Origin: Membranipora membranacea
Lineage: Eukaryota > Bryozoa > Gymnolaemata > Cheilostomatida > Membraniporidae
Length of the DNA: 64,000 nucleotides
Assembly (NCBI GenBank): GCA_914767715.1
Contig: OU612071.1
Coordinates: forward strand, 27,277,681 to 27,341,680
Direction: 5' to 3'
In this document: positions 1 through 10,321 of the stretch, piece after piece
How the letters are laid out: every line of letters begins with the position of its first letter
Numbering within the stretch: the stretch's first letter is position 1
Notes under the pieces: generated by a model
Databases searched by the model: none
Told to the model about the DNA's origin: nothing
Seen by the model: only the letters and a program-made list of their open reading frames with translations
Made by a program: the position numbers and the translations under genes

Positions 1-1540
1 GCTGCTTCTGTAGCCAGTTTCAAAGTCGCTTACTAGCTGGGGAAGGCTATGGCACCATTCAAGCATAATGAACTTTTCAAGACATGCATGGTCAGCACAG
101 TTGAAACGCTGTTCCCAAATAAACCAGTGATAAAAGCGGCCATCAACGACGTGCCACTCAGTCGCATGACAACCACTCGGAGAGTGGAGATCATTGAGAG
201 GACATAAGTCGAAGCACCCTGGACGAGGTCAATGAATCAGACTGCTTCTCATTGGCCCTCGACGAGACTTATGACATCAATGACACTGTGCAGTTAGCAA
301 TCTTTGTACGCTACTCCCTAAAAAACAAATACCATGAGCGCCTACTAACAGTGCTTAGCCTAAAAGGCAGAGCTAAAGGATCAATTATTTTTGAGGAGTT
401 AGAGAAATTTGTGGTGGATGCATCTCTTCCCTGGGATAAGATTATTGGCAAAAATTCAGGATCTGTAAAATTCCTGAAAGACAAGTGCCCTAACCTTCTT
501 GCCTGCCATTGTAACGTTCATGAATCAGTTCTGTGTGCGGAGTTTAACCCAGCATATGCGGAACTGATGACAACAACGATGAAGATGATCAACTTCTTAC
601 GGTCACAGTCAGGCCTCCGCCATCGGCAGCTCAGACAATATCTGACAGAAATGGATGAACAGTATATTGAACTTCTGACATACAACAGTGTGAGGTAATT
701 GTAGCTAGAGATTTTAATGTCTCTTACATTAAACAATCAAATTTCCATATGGTGCTATGACCTTGATGACCATGAGTGCTTTTTATCTTTGGTTCTCAGA
801 TAATTTCATTTTTATGGTTTTTTAAATGCAGGTGGTTGAGTAAAGAAAAGTCCTTAGAGCAGATCTGGTCTTTGAGAAACAGCCTCATGGTATTCTTGCG
901 AATGCAACCTACCAGCTCAGCAGTACAGGAGTACATAACTCTGCTTACAGATCAACAGAAGCTGTTTAACATGGCCTTTCTTGTTGATATGCTCGGGAAA
1001 CTAAATGACCTCAATCTCAAATTTCAAGGTAAATTCACTAAATTCGAGGAATGCTGATTTCCTCATGGTTAAGAATTGATTAGTGACATGACGTTGAAAA
1101 TGAAATAAACTTGATTTGATTTGATTGGCATTATAGGTAAGGGAAAGGACGTAGCTGCCATGTGGACATCAGTGAAAGGCTTTCTGAACAGGCTCGAGCT
1201 ATTTCGCAGGGACCTCACAGGAGAACAAGCTCATTTCAAAACTGTGAAAACGTACCTAGATAACATCGACCATCCAGATGAGATAGACAGCCAACTGGCC
1301 ATCAACTTCATATCAAAATTGATTACTGAATTCAACAACCGTTTCAAGGCATGCCATGAGATTAGTGCACTTATTGATATTGTCACAACCCCATGTTTGA
1401 ATGAAGGTGATTTGTGAAGAGAGCAGCTGTCTACATTCATGCCCAATCGCAAACAGTGTAATGTAGAACTGGATATTTGTGATTTTTCAGCCGATTCAGC
1501 TATAAAAGCTCAGTTATCAGAACTCGGATTATCGTTTTGA
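1..1540 (+). pseudogene. hAT transposase relic (GTF2IRD2/SCAND3/ZBED5-like), with two introns, 5' end outside window
   Basis: The translation reads like the central part of the hAT transposase family that gave rise to GTF2IRD2, SCAND3 and ZBED5. The piece starting near base 252 has ALDETYDINDTVQLAIFVR followed by a block ending CHCNVHE. Exons are joined by canonical introns: 695-831 (rejoining to SVRWLSKEK) and 1029-1136 (rejoining to FQGKGKDV). Upstream, frame 1 reads from base 1 (ASVASFKVAY, stop, then LFKTCMVSTVETLFP) and shifts near base 205 before the main frame. In-frame stops lie at 34-36 and 1415-1417, and coding resemblance continues to the stop at 1540. The TDGAPAM segment that normally sits between PWDK and GKNSG is absent, so a catalytic aspartate is missing. 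This is a dead copy. Family recognition is by eye; the intron boundaries are seen directly. Confidence 0.8.
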
Positions 1541-2270
1541 TCAACTCCACTAGTTATGGAGAAGTATTCCAACTTGAGTCAGGTCGGGTGTCGACTTCTG
1601 GTAATGATTGGTAGCTCATATGCTTGTGAATCTTTGTCTTCTAAACTATCATTCATCAAAAACAAGCAAAGAGCTGAGTGAGGAGCATACAAAACAGCTG
1701 CTTCTCATAGCTACGGCTGAAAGAACCCCGGACTTCTCAAAGCTTGTAGAAAGCATGCAATCTCAAGGATCCCACTGAGAATTTTGGTATTTCATGTACA
1801 ATATCGTCACATCTCATACCAGCATGTTTTCATCTTTCTCCATAACATGTTGCAATGACCAAAGTTGAAATCAAATAAAATCACATAATCTCACACGATG
1901 ATTTTGCTTTGGTATTTATGCCAGCACCTATACATGAATGAATATGATACATATATATCGCTGACTGTTTCCATGTTGTCTACACGCGATGCGACATGGT
2001 CGGCTTATTTGGTTTGATTGATTTTTGAAATGGCTCATGTGAGAGAAAATACTGGGCACCCCTGGCCATACTGCATGCTGTATCTGCCATCAATCAGATA
2101 AAAAAGCGGAGGTGATGAAGAAAATAAGGAAGGACGTGCACGACAACTATGCAACATATGAAACCCTTCTATGAATGCCAGTTAATGATGTTCTCGCCGA
2201 ATTGGACATTTATTTTTACACCAAGAACTATAACTTTTAAATAGTTGATAATTATTAGTATTTTTGTAAT
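1541..2270. other. Intergenic, no gene recognised
   Basis: Short, stop-rich frames on both strands and AT-rich sequence. Bases 1680-1790 keep a short open stretch in the orientation of the preceding hAT relic and could be its far C-terminal remains. Nothing else supportable. Confidence 0.5.
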
Positions 2271-2274
2271 CAAA

Positions 2275-3095
2275 GGTATATATAATACCCCTGTACATGT
2301 TCATCACCCCATACATTCGGGTCATAATTATATATGTCTTCCAGACAGTAGTTCACTAAATATTGGTTTGCATTTCTGACACACTCGCCAGCACTATGAT
2401 GCATATTATTGAGAAGGGTCTTAAATATGATATTGGGACCTGTATTTTAGACCGCCACACCCTTCGATTGAAATCTCTCATGACACAATGACAGATGCTT
2501 TGGGAGGTCCCGATAGGATGGGTGGTGAAGTCATTTGCCTTAGCAAATCAGACTGTGAGATTGTTGGGAGCCAAACTTCAAGTAACTCTGACTTTGAAAC
2601 CGTTGATAATCTTCTTCATTTAAAAACAGTACTTCTGTAATTTTATACAAACCTGCTTTCCAGACAAATCCCAGTCATTATGAAAATCCGAATTTTAACC
2701 AATATATGGATTTACTAAAAGGACTACGGAAACTCAGAAGAAAGTACTTAATAAATTCGAAGGAATAGGAATGTGGCTCATTGAGATGAGCAAGTTGCCT
2801 AACGAAACATATTATCTTAACAAAAGGGGGCATGACCGATTTATAAACCGAAGTGGCCCTACCTAATTTATATGGCGGATTACAAATAGGGTAACGACAA
2901 AAATTATGATTATTCAATTATGACCACAGATCATCGGCATAAGTTTAAAGGATAACAGCCTCTTTCCATAAATGACAGGAAAGCCTCCTAATCCATACTC
3001 TATTGATATATAAACTTAAGATGTCGACGTGCTTGACATGTCACATGGCAATTCTATAACCAACTGGCCAAAGCAGGACAAACCCTCAATGATTT
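2275..3095 (+). repeat. Dispersed repeat R1, copy a (second copy 28497-29310)
   Basis: This stretch matches 28497-29310 in the same orientation, about 26 kb away. Matching blocks include the one starting ggtgaagtcat (2526 versus 28560) and a long one from tttaaaaacagtacttctgt (2620 versus 28859) to just past the paired accaac(t/c)ggcca sequences. Copy a lacks roughly 200 bases present in copy b (about 28660-28857), and its frames are more broken. Copy b keeps an ORF starting SGEVICLSKSDCEIVGSQTS. Copy a runs directly into the hAT relic at 3110, so R1 may be the 5' portion of that element. That link is inference; the duplication is seen. Confidence 0.75.
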
Positions 3096-3109
3096 ATATT
3101 TTCATATTG

Positions 3110-4195
3110 TAGCTCAAGGCATGTGATGCTGCCTCCATATACAGTGCTACCACCAAGTTTCTCTCAGAAAAACTCAAGGTAGATGATAATTCTAAAGTCT
3201 GTTGTTTGTGGTCAGATGGTGCAGCTGTGATGATTGGACACCATAATAGAGTTGCCGCCAAATTCAGAGCTGAGGTAAAGAAATGCTGCTTTAATTTTTT
3301 CGAGTTAGTTTTTTCAAGACTCTTAGTTTGTATTATCTAGATTACTGAACTGTATTCAATGCATGGTTGCAAGTTTAATAGCTAAATTATTCTTTGTTAT
3401 CCAGAATCTGAAGGTCCTAAATGTTCACTGTGTTGCACATCGACATGCTATGACAATACTCTTTACTGCTGCAGTAGTTGTCCAATATAACAAGATGCAT
3501 CCAAGTATTCTTTCAGGTTTATCTGCCCGACTTAGACAAAGTGACCGGTAATCTGCGCCACAGGTTTCCAGAGAACGATGTAAGAGTTTTTTAGGCAGCT
3601 AAGATTTTCGGTGGGAGTGGATACCAGGATAGTGGTAGCTATTGACAGGAGGAGTTGGCATGAATAACTATAAGCTTCTTATTTACGTTCTCCACATTTG
3701 AGTGGTGAATATCTTAGAGCTTAATGTTAATCAAACAGTAAAACAAGCCGATGAGTCTCGCTGTGCAAACACAAAGGCATTAGTACTTGTAAGAATTGTA
3801 ATAATCATCACATTTAGTTAATTAGGTGAGTTTTGGGTGAACAAAATCTTCTTTGACTAACTATGACTAATTTTTCTCCTCAGGTGATGGGTGACCATGC
3901 TGATAAGGACAAGACGGTACTGCGTGCTGAGTGGGAGGCCATCCGTGGCACAGTTAAGAGGCTTGAAAACAAAGGTCCAAGAGATGGGATCGAGACAGCC
4001 AGTATCACAATATTCTTGAAATAATTTCAATCTTCTTGGTTGTCGCGCAACCACCGCAGACTGTGAGAGAGGTTTTTCAGCTCTTAAACACAAAAACCGC
4101 ACTCAGAAACTGTTTAGTTGAAAAAATCTAAACTTTGCCATGCTTATTAACATTGAGTACCCGGATAAATACTTCTCAATTTTGAGAAGGGTACG
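3110..4195 (+). pseudogene. hAT transposase relic, ZNF862/DUF4371-like, with C-terminal dimerisation segment
   Basis: The reading from 3110 gives LKACDAASIYSATTKFLSEK and then WSDGAAVMIGHHNRVAAKFR, the (T)DGAAVMTG-type block of ZNF862-like hAT transposases. A canonical intron (3275-3404) joins this to NLKVLNVHCVAHRHAMTI, matching the family's HCVAHRLAL motif. Further 3', bases 4050-4190 read TTADCERGFSALKHKNRTQK and INIEYPDKYFSI, the hAT C-terminal dimerisation motif (usually TAxCERGFS...). Between about 3550 and 3860 the frame is lost, and one frame change is needed near 4020. It is a decayed transposase, not a functional gene. Assignment to the ZNF862-like branch rests on motif memory. Confidence 0.75.
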
Positions 4196-4344
4196 AATAA
4201 GTTCAATTCTATAAAAAAAGATTTTGCTAAATTATATGTTATATGTTGCAATTACACCAAAATAAACAGTCTGATATTGAATAAGTTTGCTGTCTTGCAT
4301 TATCCAATCCTGTTGCATTCTCTCTTCGGGCCACGTACTTCTCA

Positions 4345-4475
4345 TTATGTTTTCCTATGGGAATGGATGAGGATCAATCCCATGTTCCAAGCTGGGATCT
4401 AAAACATCACAAAAAATCAAGCGGTATTTGTTGTGTGTTGTCTTTTCATGACGTAAAAGAGGACAACTTGACTCA
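4345..4475 (+). repeat. Dispersed repeat R2, copy a (second copy about 17400-17595)
   Basis: The stretch with gggaatggatgaggat, then cccatgtt, the aatatcacaaaaat-like run and tatttgttg.g.gttgtcttttcat is found again near 17455-17580 in the same orientation. It overlaps the start of the ZBED-like fragment that follows, so it is probably part of the same hAT family. Confidence 0.6.
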
Positions 4476-4932
4476 TATATCCCAAGAACAACGAGATAAA
4501 ACATACAACGCTGTAATATCCTCCTTACAGGTGGACACGCAGCCCCTGACACCAGTCCGAGTAGAACCTGAACCGGACAACATTGAGAGTGAGCAATGCC
4601 TGTTGTCATCTCTTTTGCCTGAGTTTAATCCTATTACAGCAGCTGATGATGATGCAATGGATTCTCCCAGCCTTGAGCTGGCAACCTATAAACGTATGAA
4701 GGGCTGTTCGATGAAGGATAACCCTTTGGATTGGTAAAGGTCACATCCACATCAACTACCACTACTGTATAAATTTGCAGTGCCCCATCTGTGTCTTCAG
4801 GGCACATCAGTGGCTTCAGAGAGGGTGTTTAGCACCACAGGTGACATTATATCTGAAAAGCGCAACCGCATTGCACTTGATGTTGTCAACATGCTTGTTT
4901 TTCTTAATAGAAACTACAAGCTTATAGAGTGA
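4357..4932 (+). pseudogene. hAT transposase C-terminal fragment, ZBED1/ZBED4-like
   Basis: An open frame from 4357 to 4737 carries an acidic linker region and ends ...SMKDNPLDW, matching the NPLxWW box before the hAT dimerisation domain. A one-base disturbance at the second Trp codon breaks the frame. The other frame then reads LLYKFAVPHLCLQGTSVASE from 4761, followed by RVFSTTGDIISEKRNRIA and a terminal VNMLVFLNRNYKL with a stop near 4932. This is the conserved ZBED/hAT dimerisation motif (GTSVxSERVFSxxGxxxxxKRNRL...MLxFLNxN). Only the C-terminal third is recognisable. Confidence 0.85.
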
Positions 4933-5984
4933 ATCATAACAGTTGTATAGATTTGGCCTGTGGGTAATTGATGTATATGGATTTCTACCATGTTTAATGT
5001 TTTCATTTGTCAATTTGTATTGTAACCTGTGTTTTGTATCTAATATAAAAATAATAAGGTTGTTTCTGTATCATATTCAATTTCAAGATGCCAAGTGGCA
5101 GTTTTCAATTTTATACGCATCAGCGTATGTCTCGGTCTCGTAACGGTCTCGTCTCAAATTTTGTTGCTGTCTTGGTCTCGTCCCGACAAAATCTGACAAT
5201 TTACCATTACTAGTGTTTTATCCCCAGTACTTTTTTCTATATACACAGATCCCCCTAATTCTTGAAGACACGATTTTATAGAAACTTTGATATTACCCAT
5301 ATTTTTGTATAATATTGAGTTATGGTATTTTTCAGCCACCCAGGGTAATAGAGAGAAACTGCTCTGTCCTTTTTTCAAGAATTCTAACTTTTTTGATGCC
5401 CACTCTTTAGTCTATAGTGGGATTGAAAATACTGCTAACAATTTTAACAATTTTGATACACATTTATTCTGAATCAGTGCTACTCTTTTTTTGCAGGAAA
5501 TCATACTCAGGATGCCATAAATTAAGACCGTACATTTTTTTATGCAGTTTTATACATACGAGTATCAAAGTTTTAAATGATATGCCATTTCAATTACAGA
5601 GCCTTTATAAACAATTGTAAACTGTCTGACGGATTTATCAATAAACTGCTATCTTAACTGCTATCCTAGCTGTCAATAGACTTATTTTCTTGCAATTTTC
5701 CGTCAATTTTTTTTAGGCAATTAGTTGTTTGGAGAGAAGAAAACCAAACAGCTAAAACAACACCAGCTAGCCAGCATAGATAGACCTTTTGGCCACAAAT
5801 TTTCGAATAACTGTAGTTTAAGAAATGTCAAAAATATGTATTAAGTATTTTCTTCTAAACAGAGAACTGATTAAATGGTGCAGGAGATGTATTCGTTGTT
5901 AGTGCTGCTATAACTGTATTAATATTCATATTGTAGAGATCTCTAGCAATTGAGGGAAACATTTTCAAAACGAGTGTGAAACAA
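4933..5984. other. Intergenic, no gene recognised
   Basis: AT-rich; only short frames on either strand, none resembling a known family. Around 5100-5180 there are loosely repeated (c/t)ctcgtctc-like words, too short to classify. Confidence 0.5.
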
Positions 5985-6170
5985 AATGGCGATCCACTTA
6001 TATTATGGTGATAGATCATTTGTTGGAGCAAGAACCGGCAGTACAACTTGTTCTGGCAGCCGATCACAAACCCTCCCATTTGATTCCAACAGCTGATCAC
6101 CTGGAGACACTTCGACGGTTGAAGGCATGTTGGCACTTAGTAGCGGATCTAACTGACTTCCCATCTGGTA
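5985..6170 (+). pseudogene. hAT transposase internal fragment, ZBED-like
   Basis: The frame reads DHLLEQEPAVQLVLAADHKP, then SHLIPTADHLETLRRLKACW and HLVADLTDFPSG. This resembles the ZBED1/ZBED4-type block LLEQ(Q)xAIxxVLAxDxKxxHLxPTWxDxEVLE followed by LADFTDxLSG. A donor-like gtaagc directly follows at 6171, so this may be a single exon. It is the middle of the transposase, yet lies downstream of the C-terminal fragment at 4357-4932, so it derives from a separate copy. Confidence 0.7.
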
Positions 6171-6845
6171 AGCTGAAATCCGCTATCATGAATAGTTGCC
6201 TTTGTTAACACATTGCTTGCTATTACATACATACTGGTTTCTTTTATAATGTATGTGCAGGCCTTGTGTAGCGTGTATCTCTATGTATCAAGAGTTTGAC
6301 TGAATATTGTATTGGGAAAGTTTTGAAGATGTAAATCCTCTAATATTTATACACACTAAACTTTGCATATTTTCTGTAAAAGCAATCTGAAAGGTAATCT
6401 AAGCTTTCCCTTGTTAAAACCATGATATCAATTTCAAAATGAGTCAGTGTTTGCCTGTGTTGAGTGGAGTGCCAGTCAAGATAGCAGTACATCTCAAGTT
6501 ATCCTAAAAAATATTGCAAACTGCAATTGTGATGGACTTGTGATCTCATCTGATTCTGTTTACAGTATTGGTCTGAAATTGATTTTCATACAAATGTAAA
6601 ATGTGCAAGCTAAAATTTATTGGGTCTGTACGTACATACAGACGCTGATAAAAGAAGTGTGCCTTTATGTGCTCTGGAGTTCCAGACCACAACTGCATTG
6701 TGGGCATCACAGCTTCTTGTTCCTTATACCGTAGAGGTTGCCTGATTCTGCCAATTGAAATAATATTTTCACAGCTATTTGCCAATATATATATATATAT
6801 AGATGTTGAGGAGTCCCCTCCCTGCAATGCAAACTATTATCTTGT
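6171..6845. other. Intergenic with short (AT)n run
   Basis: No gene recognised. Contains an alternating at run at about 6785-6801. Confidence 0.5.
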
Positions 6846-7345
6846 ATTCTCCTAACCATCAACCTGACTTTGAACATAGCAATACTGTTCAACGGAGGTC
6901 TCGCAGCACAGTTTTTCAAAATACTCAACACAGTACACATAGCCACCCACACTGTGAAGTCATTTTTCAATCACCAAGCAGGGTATCTCCATGTGGTAAG
7001 GCACGATATTTATACCGTTGAATTGTGTTACATCGGGCATACCATCAGAATATGTCGCTTAGTCCAAGCTGCTGCTGACTACCATTATTACTTAGAAGTA
7101 ACCTGTTTTTGTTATTTCCATTGATGCTTGCACAGGTGAAATGTTCTCAAATTTTAAATGAGTTAGGGTGATTAACAAGGAGCATGACAGGGAGCTTAAG
7201 CAGGTGACAGATGTTGTTAAAGCTCAAGGGGTACCAGTGGAAGTAACAGGAGATGGTTGGTGCGACATACCAGGCCACAGCGCCCACTTTGGTCTCCACA
7301 GCCTAATGGATGTCAACAGCTGGAAGATCTAGCCGCCAATATATT
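6846..7345 (+). pseudogene. Kolobok-like (THAP-associated) DNA transposase fragment
   Basis: Two stretches fit one transposase family seen in fish, cnidarians and other animals. From about 6864 the frame reads NIAILFNGGLAAQFFKILNT followed by VHIATHTVKSFFNHQAGYLH (family pattern: AxLFxGxxxxKxxxxxxxxxVAxxSxxTFxxHQxxYLxP). A donor-like gtaag follows at about 6993. The second stretch, from about 7165, reads RVINKEHDRELKQVTDVVKA and then VTGDGWCDIPGHSAHFGLHS, matching the GDGRxDSPGHSAKYxTYTxMD block that holds a catalytic Asp. The frame ends after MDVNSWKI. I associate this family with Kolobok, but the superfamily call is tentative; that it is a transposase relic is more secure. Confidence 0.6.
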
Positions 7346-7934
7346 GAAGGTAAAACTAACAAATAGAAAATGAAATGCAGATTTCAATGGTATCCGATGA
7401 TGCATTTCACAAGAGTTTCCAAAAAAAACAGGCCGAAATATTCTTGAGTAAAATTGATCTGAGTGACGTATGAGAATCGTTATTTGGAAACTAAGGAATA
7501 AAATTTATTACATGTGGGATGGGAAGTTTCCATAACTGTCATTTAAACAGACCAATATAGTATAGTAATAAATATTAAAATAAGTATGAATTACAAAATA
7601 TTTAAAAACAAGTACCCATTGCAAGTACCAAATTTTGATTATATCAGTAAGCCATTTGTTTTAATTTGTAGAGTGCTGAATCATCATGTATATATCATGT
7701 TATATTTATAAGCCTCTTGCTTCTAATTTTCAATATTCCCTTGATACAGGAGCTATAGCTTTATCATGTACTGTATCTAAAGTGTTTAACACATTACTTG
7801 CCGCGATATTAATGTATGTTTAGATTATTATGAGATATATTCTGACTGCCAGTTTTAGAAAACAGCTAGGACGGGATACACATTCCTGTCTCCTGAGTAC
7901 AATGACTTACCTCATTGAGTCCTGACACCAAAGA
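7346..7934. other. Intergenic, no gene recognised
   Basis: AT-rich, stop-rich in all frames. Nothing else seen. Confidence 0.5.
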
Positions 7935-8330
7935 ACACCGGTCGTCACCGCAGTATTCAATTTCGCCAAAGCTTTCGATGTTGTCTCATAACAGAAGCTG
8001 CTCATTAAACTACGTGCCATTGGAATCTATCCCTCAACAACCAACGGGATAGCATACCAGCTATCAAACCGTACTATTTCTGTTACAGTTAATGGAGCGC
8101 TATCTACCTGACATGATGTTACCTCTGGTGTCGCCCAGGGCAGTGTCCTGGGACCACTTCAGTTTCTAATTTCTTTTATAAATGACATCCCTCCTTGATA
8201 TATAATGCCTGTTACAATGACATCGGCTATCCAAGTTACTAAAAATATATCCATAAATTGGCTCAAACAAAGCCTTATGCTAACAGATATGCAAAATACT
8301 ACTTTGAGGATATAAGTTGCATACTCCAAA
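7935..8330 (+). pseudogene. LINE reverse transcriptase fragment (CR1/Rex1/L2-type)
   Basis: With a few stops the translation reads FNFAKAFDVVSHQKLLIKLR, then AIGIYPSTTNGIAYQLSNRT and, after a stop, DVTSGVAQGSVLGPLQFLIS followed by FINDIP. This is the palm region of non-LTR reverse transcriptase: FDxxKAFDxVxHxxLxxKL, then GVxQGSxLGPLLFxxxINDLP. The first catalytic Asp motif is present; the YADD box is not recognisable downstream. In-frame stops occur near 8109 and 8190. A decayed 5'-truncated copy. Confidence 0.85.
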
Positions 8331-8350
8331 CTGCTAGTCCTCCGCCGTTG

Positions 8351-9024
8351 ATGGAGTTGAACCCAACTCCTACCCCAGTTATGGCCCAGAGTCAAAAGAG
8401 AAAAGCCCCATCTCCGGAAAACTCTCCCCAAGGCCTGCTTCTTACGACCCCGTTAGTGATTCTGACAGGCAAGTTCGTAAGCTGATGAAGATGTTTTCAG
8501 AGTTTAAAAACACTCTGAATGACAGGCAGCACCACCTTGCTCACCTGGATGAGGAAGAAAGGGAACTAGAAGTTAATTACAGGAATCACAAGGATAACAT
8601 TGAAGATCGCCGTAAGGCTATCCTCGAGGCCCAAGAGAGAGATAATCTGACCAAAGCCGCCATTCCCCAAGTTGATGAGTTCATGGGTATGCTCAATGCC
8701 AGATATCTCTCTAACAGCCCAATAACCCACCGCTCCAAAACCCCTATGGAGACTGACACAGTTCCAGTCATCTCCAATGTAAGATCTAAACCTGTTGACT
8801 CTGTGACCCAGACCCCTGAGACCCTGATAACTCACACAGAGTTAGTTACATCCAACCCGTTATCTTTACCAGCTATAGCCGTTCCAACTAATACCAAAAC
8901 CAAAACCAACTGGTGCTTGGTGTGCATCACCACCCAGTGGTGCGTCTACTGTAACCGATATGGAAGTCGATCAAACACCAGACGATACCCAAACTTCGAT
9001 CATCAGTCAGTTGTTTGTTGGTGA
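8351..9024 (+). pseudogene. Unrecognised coiled-coil ORF with one frameshift (possible retroelement ORF1/gag-like)
   Basis: From ATG 8351 the frame gives MELNPTPTPVMAQSQKRKAP and SPENSPQG, then loses the frame near 8436. One base shifted, it continues as SYDPVSDSDRQVRKLMKMFS and then about 120 residues rich in Glu, Lys and Leu (HLAHLDEEERELEVNYRNHK...) that should form a coiled coil, followed by a Thr/Pro-rich tail to a stop at 9024. A basic/Pro N-terminus with a coiled coil is typical of retroelement ORF1 or gag-like proteins, and a LINE relic lies immediately upstream, but I recognise no signature. An isolated host exon is possible. Confidence 0.4.
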
Positions 9025-10203
9025 TACATATAGGAAAAAAAAACAAGTAAGGCCAAAATAAGATATGAAATTGAGATCAGACATTGATTAATAGCTACAC
9101 TAAACAATATAAAGTACAGAGAAGCATTTGGAGGCTGTCAAAAGCTTCTCTGCTGAAGGATATAAGTCAAACTAAAAACACTGTGATGATGTGAAAAGTC
9201 GCTCGGTAACAATGTAAGTTGAAGCTCAAAATTCTACCGTTGCCATTGCTAGCAAAAAAAGCAAGAAAACCGAAAGGAGTGATATCGATAATGCTATTAG
9301 AGAATTCTGATTCTATAGCCAACAACCACCAAAAAGCATCGTTGTGTGTATATGCAGTCATGGTTTGCAGAAAAAGTTTAAGTTATAAAGCACTCTTATT
9401 ACACCTACCAAACTGTTGTGATACAATGTGTAGAGTATTATTTTCACAAATTGAAAAAGACAGGCAATGTAACTGTGTATATGTCATACTTGCAGCAGTT
9501 GCATTAACAATCAAAAAACCCCTGCTCAGGCATCAATATATAACCTGCAAATATATGAACCTGACCCAACATTGATGTTTTAAACGCCCTAGAGCAACAG
9601 CTGATATCTTTATTTTTGCCATTTGAAAAATCATTGAGCTAAATGGATCGCAGGTCTGAAGCATGAAGATATCAAATAAACGGTACATATGCCAGAATAT
9701 GTCTCAGTCGCAGTAATTGGAGTAGGATATATCAGTGTATAAGAATTCTGAACCAGGGGAGATAACTCAATATCATTTTGCAAGTTTTTTAATAAATCTT
9801 TTGAAGATATTAGATGTTTATCCTCTTAGCGAGAAACAGACCCAAACTAGTAACAAAAAATATTTCTTGCATTAAAATCATGGTTGACCCGATTTTTGTT
9901 CTATTCTTCCCTGATATTCTGAGGACAAAATTACAGTGAGTTGACCGGGAAAGCTAAGGACGTGATGTCGCCCCACCATGAAGGGTCTATGTACATTGTT
10001 GGCAGTTACCAACTGGTGGAGATCTATAATCCAAACGAGCTAGTGGAATCCAATAACGTTACAGGGCGAAAAATGAGCCTGGTGGTGACATGAGAGTCTT
10101 GAATGCCGAATCAGGCTTTAAATAAAACTGTTATTTTCAACTGAATGTACAAGTGATAATTATCCAGATTGTGAATGGTTAAGCTGCTAACGGACAGCGT
10201 AGT
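9025..10203. other. Intergenic, no gene recognised
   Basis: A frame at 9219-9575 is open for 118 codons but has low-complexity composition and resembles nothing I know. A stretch near 9960-10080 is open for about 50 codons. Neither is called a gene. Confidence 0.4.
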
Positions 10204-10251
10204 TACATCAAGTCAATAACTGTTATGTAATCATTCTTTATTGACTTGATG
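10204..10251. repeat. Perfect 15-bp inverted repeat
   Basis: acatcaagtcaataa at 10204 is answered by ttattgacttgatgt ending at 10251, with an 18-base loop. The word tgtaatcattcttta occurs directly both in the loop and just after the hairpin (from about 10250), so the hairpin arm is partly a short duplication. Confidence 0.7.
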
Positions 10252-10321
10252 TAATCATTCTTTAATCTTATTACTTGGGTTATAATATCTCTACAATGTA
10301 TACCATTCTCTAATAGCAAAC

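Noticed and set aside
9219-9575. 118-codon plus-strand ORF
   Set aside because: Length alone is unremarkable in 64 kb, the start is not an ATG in good context, and no motif or splice context supports it.
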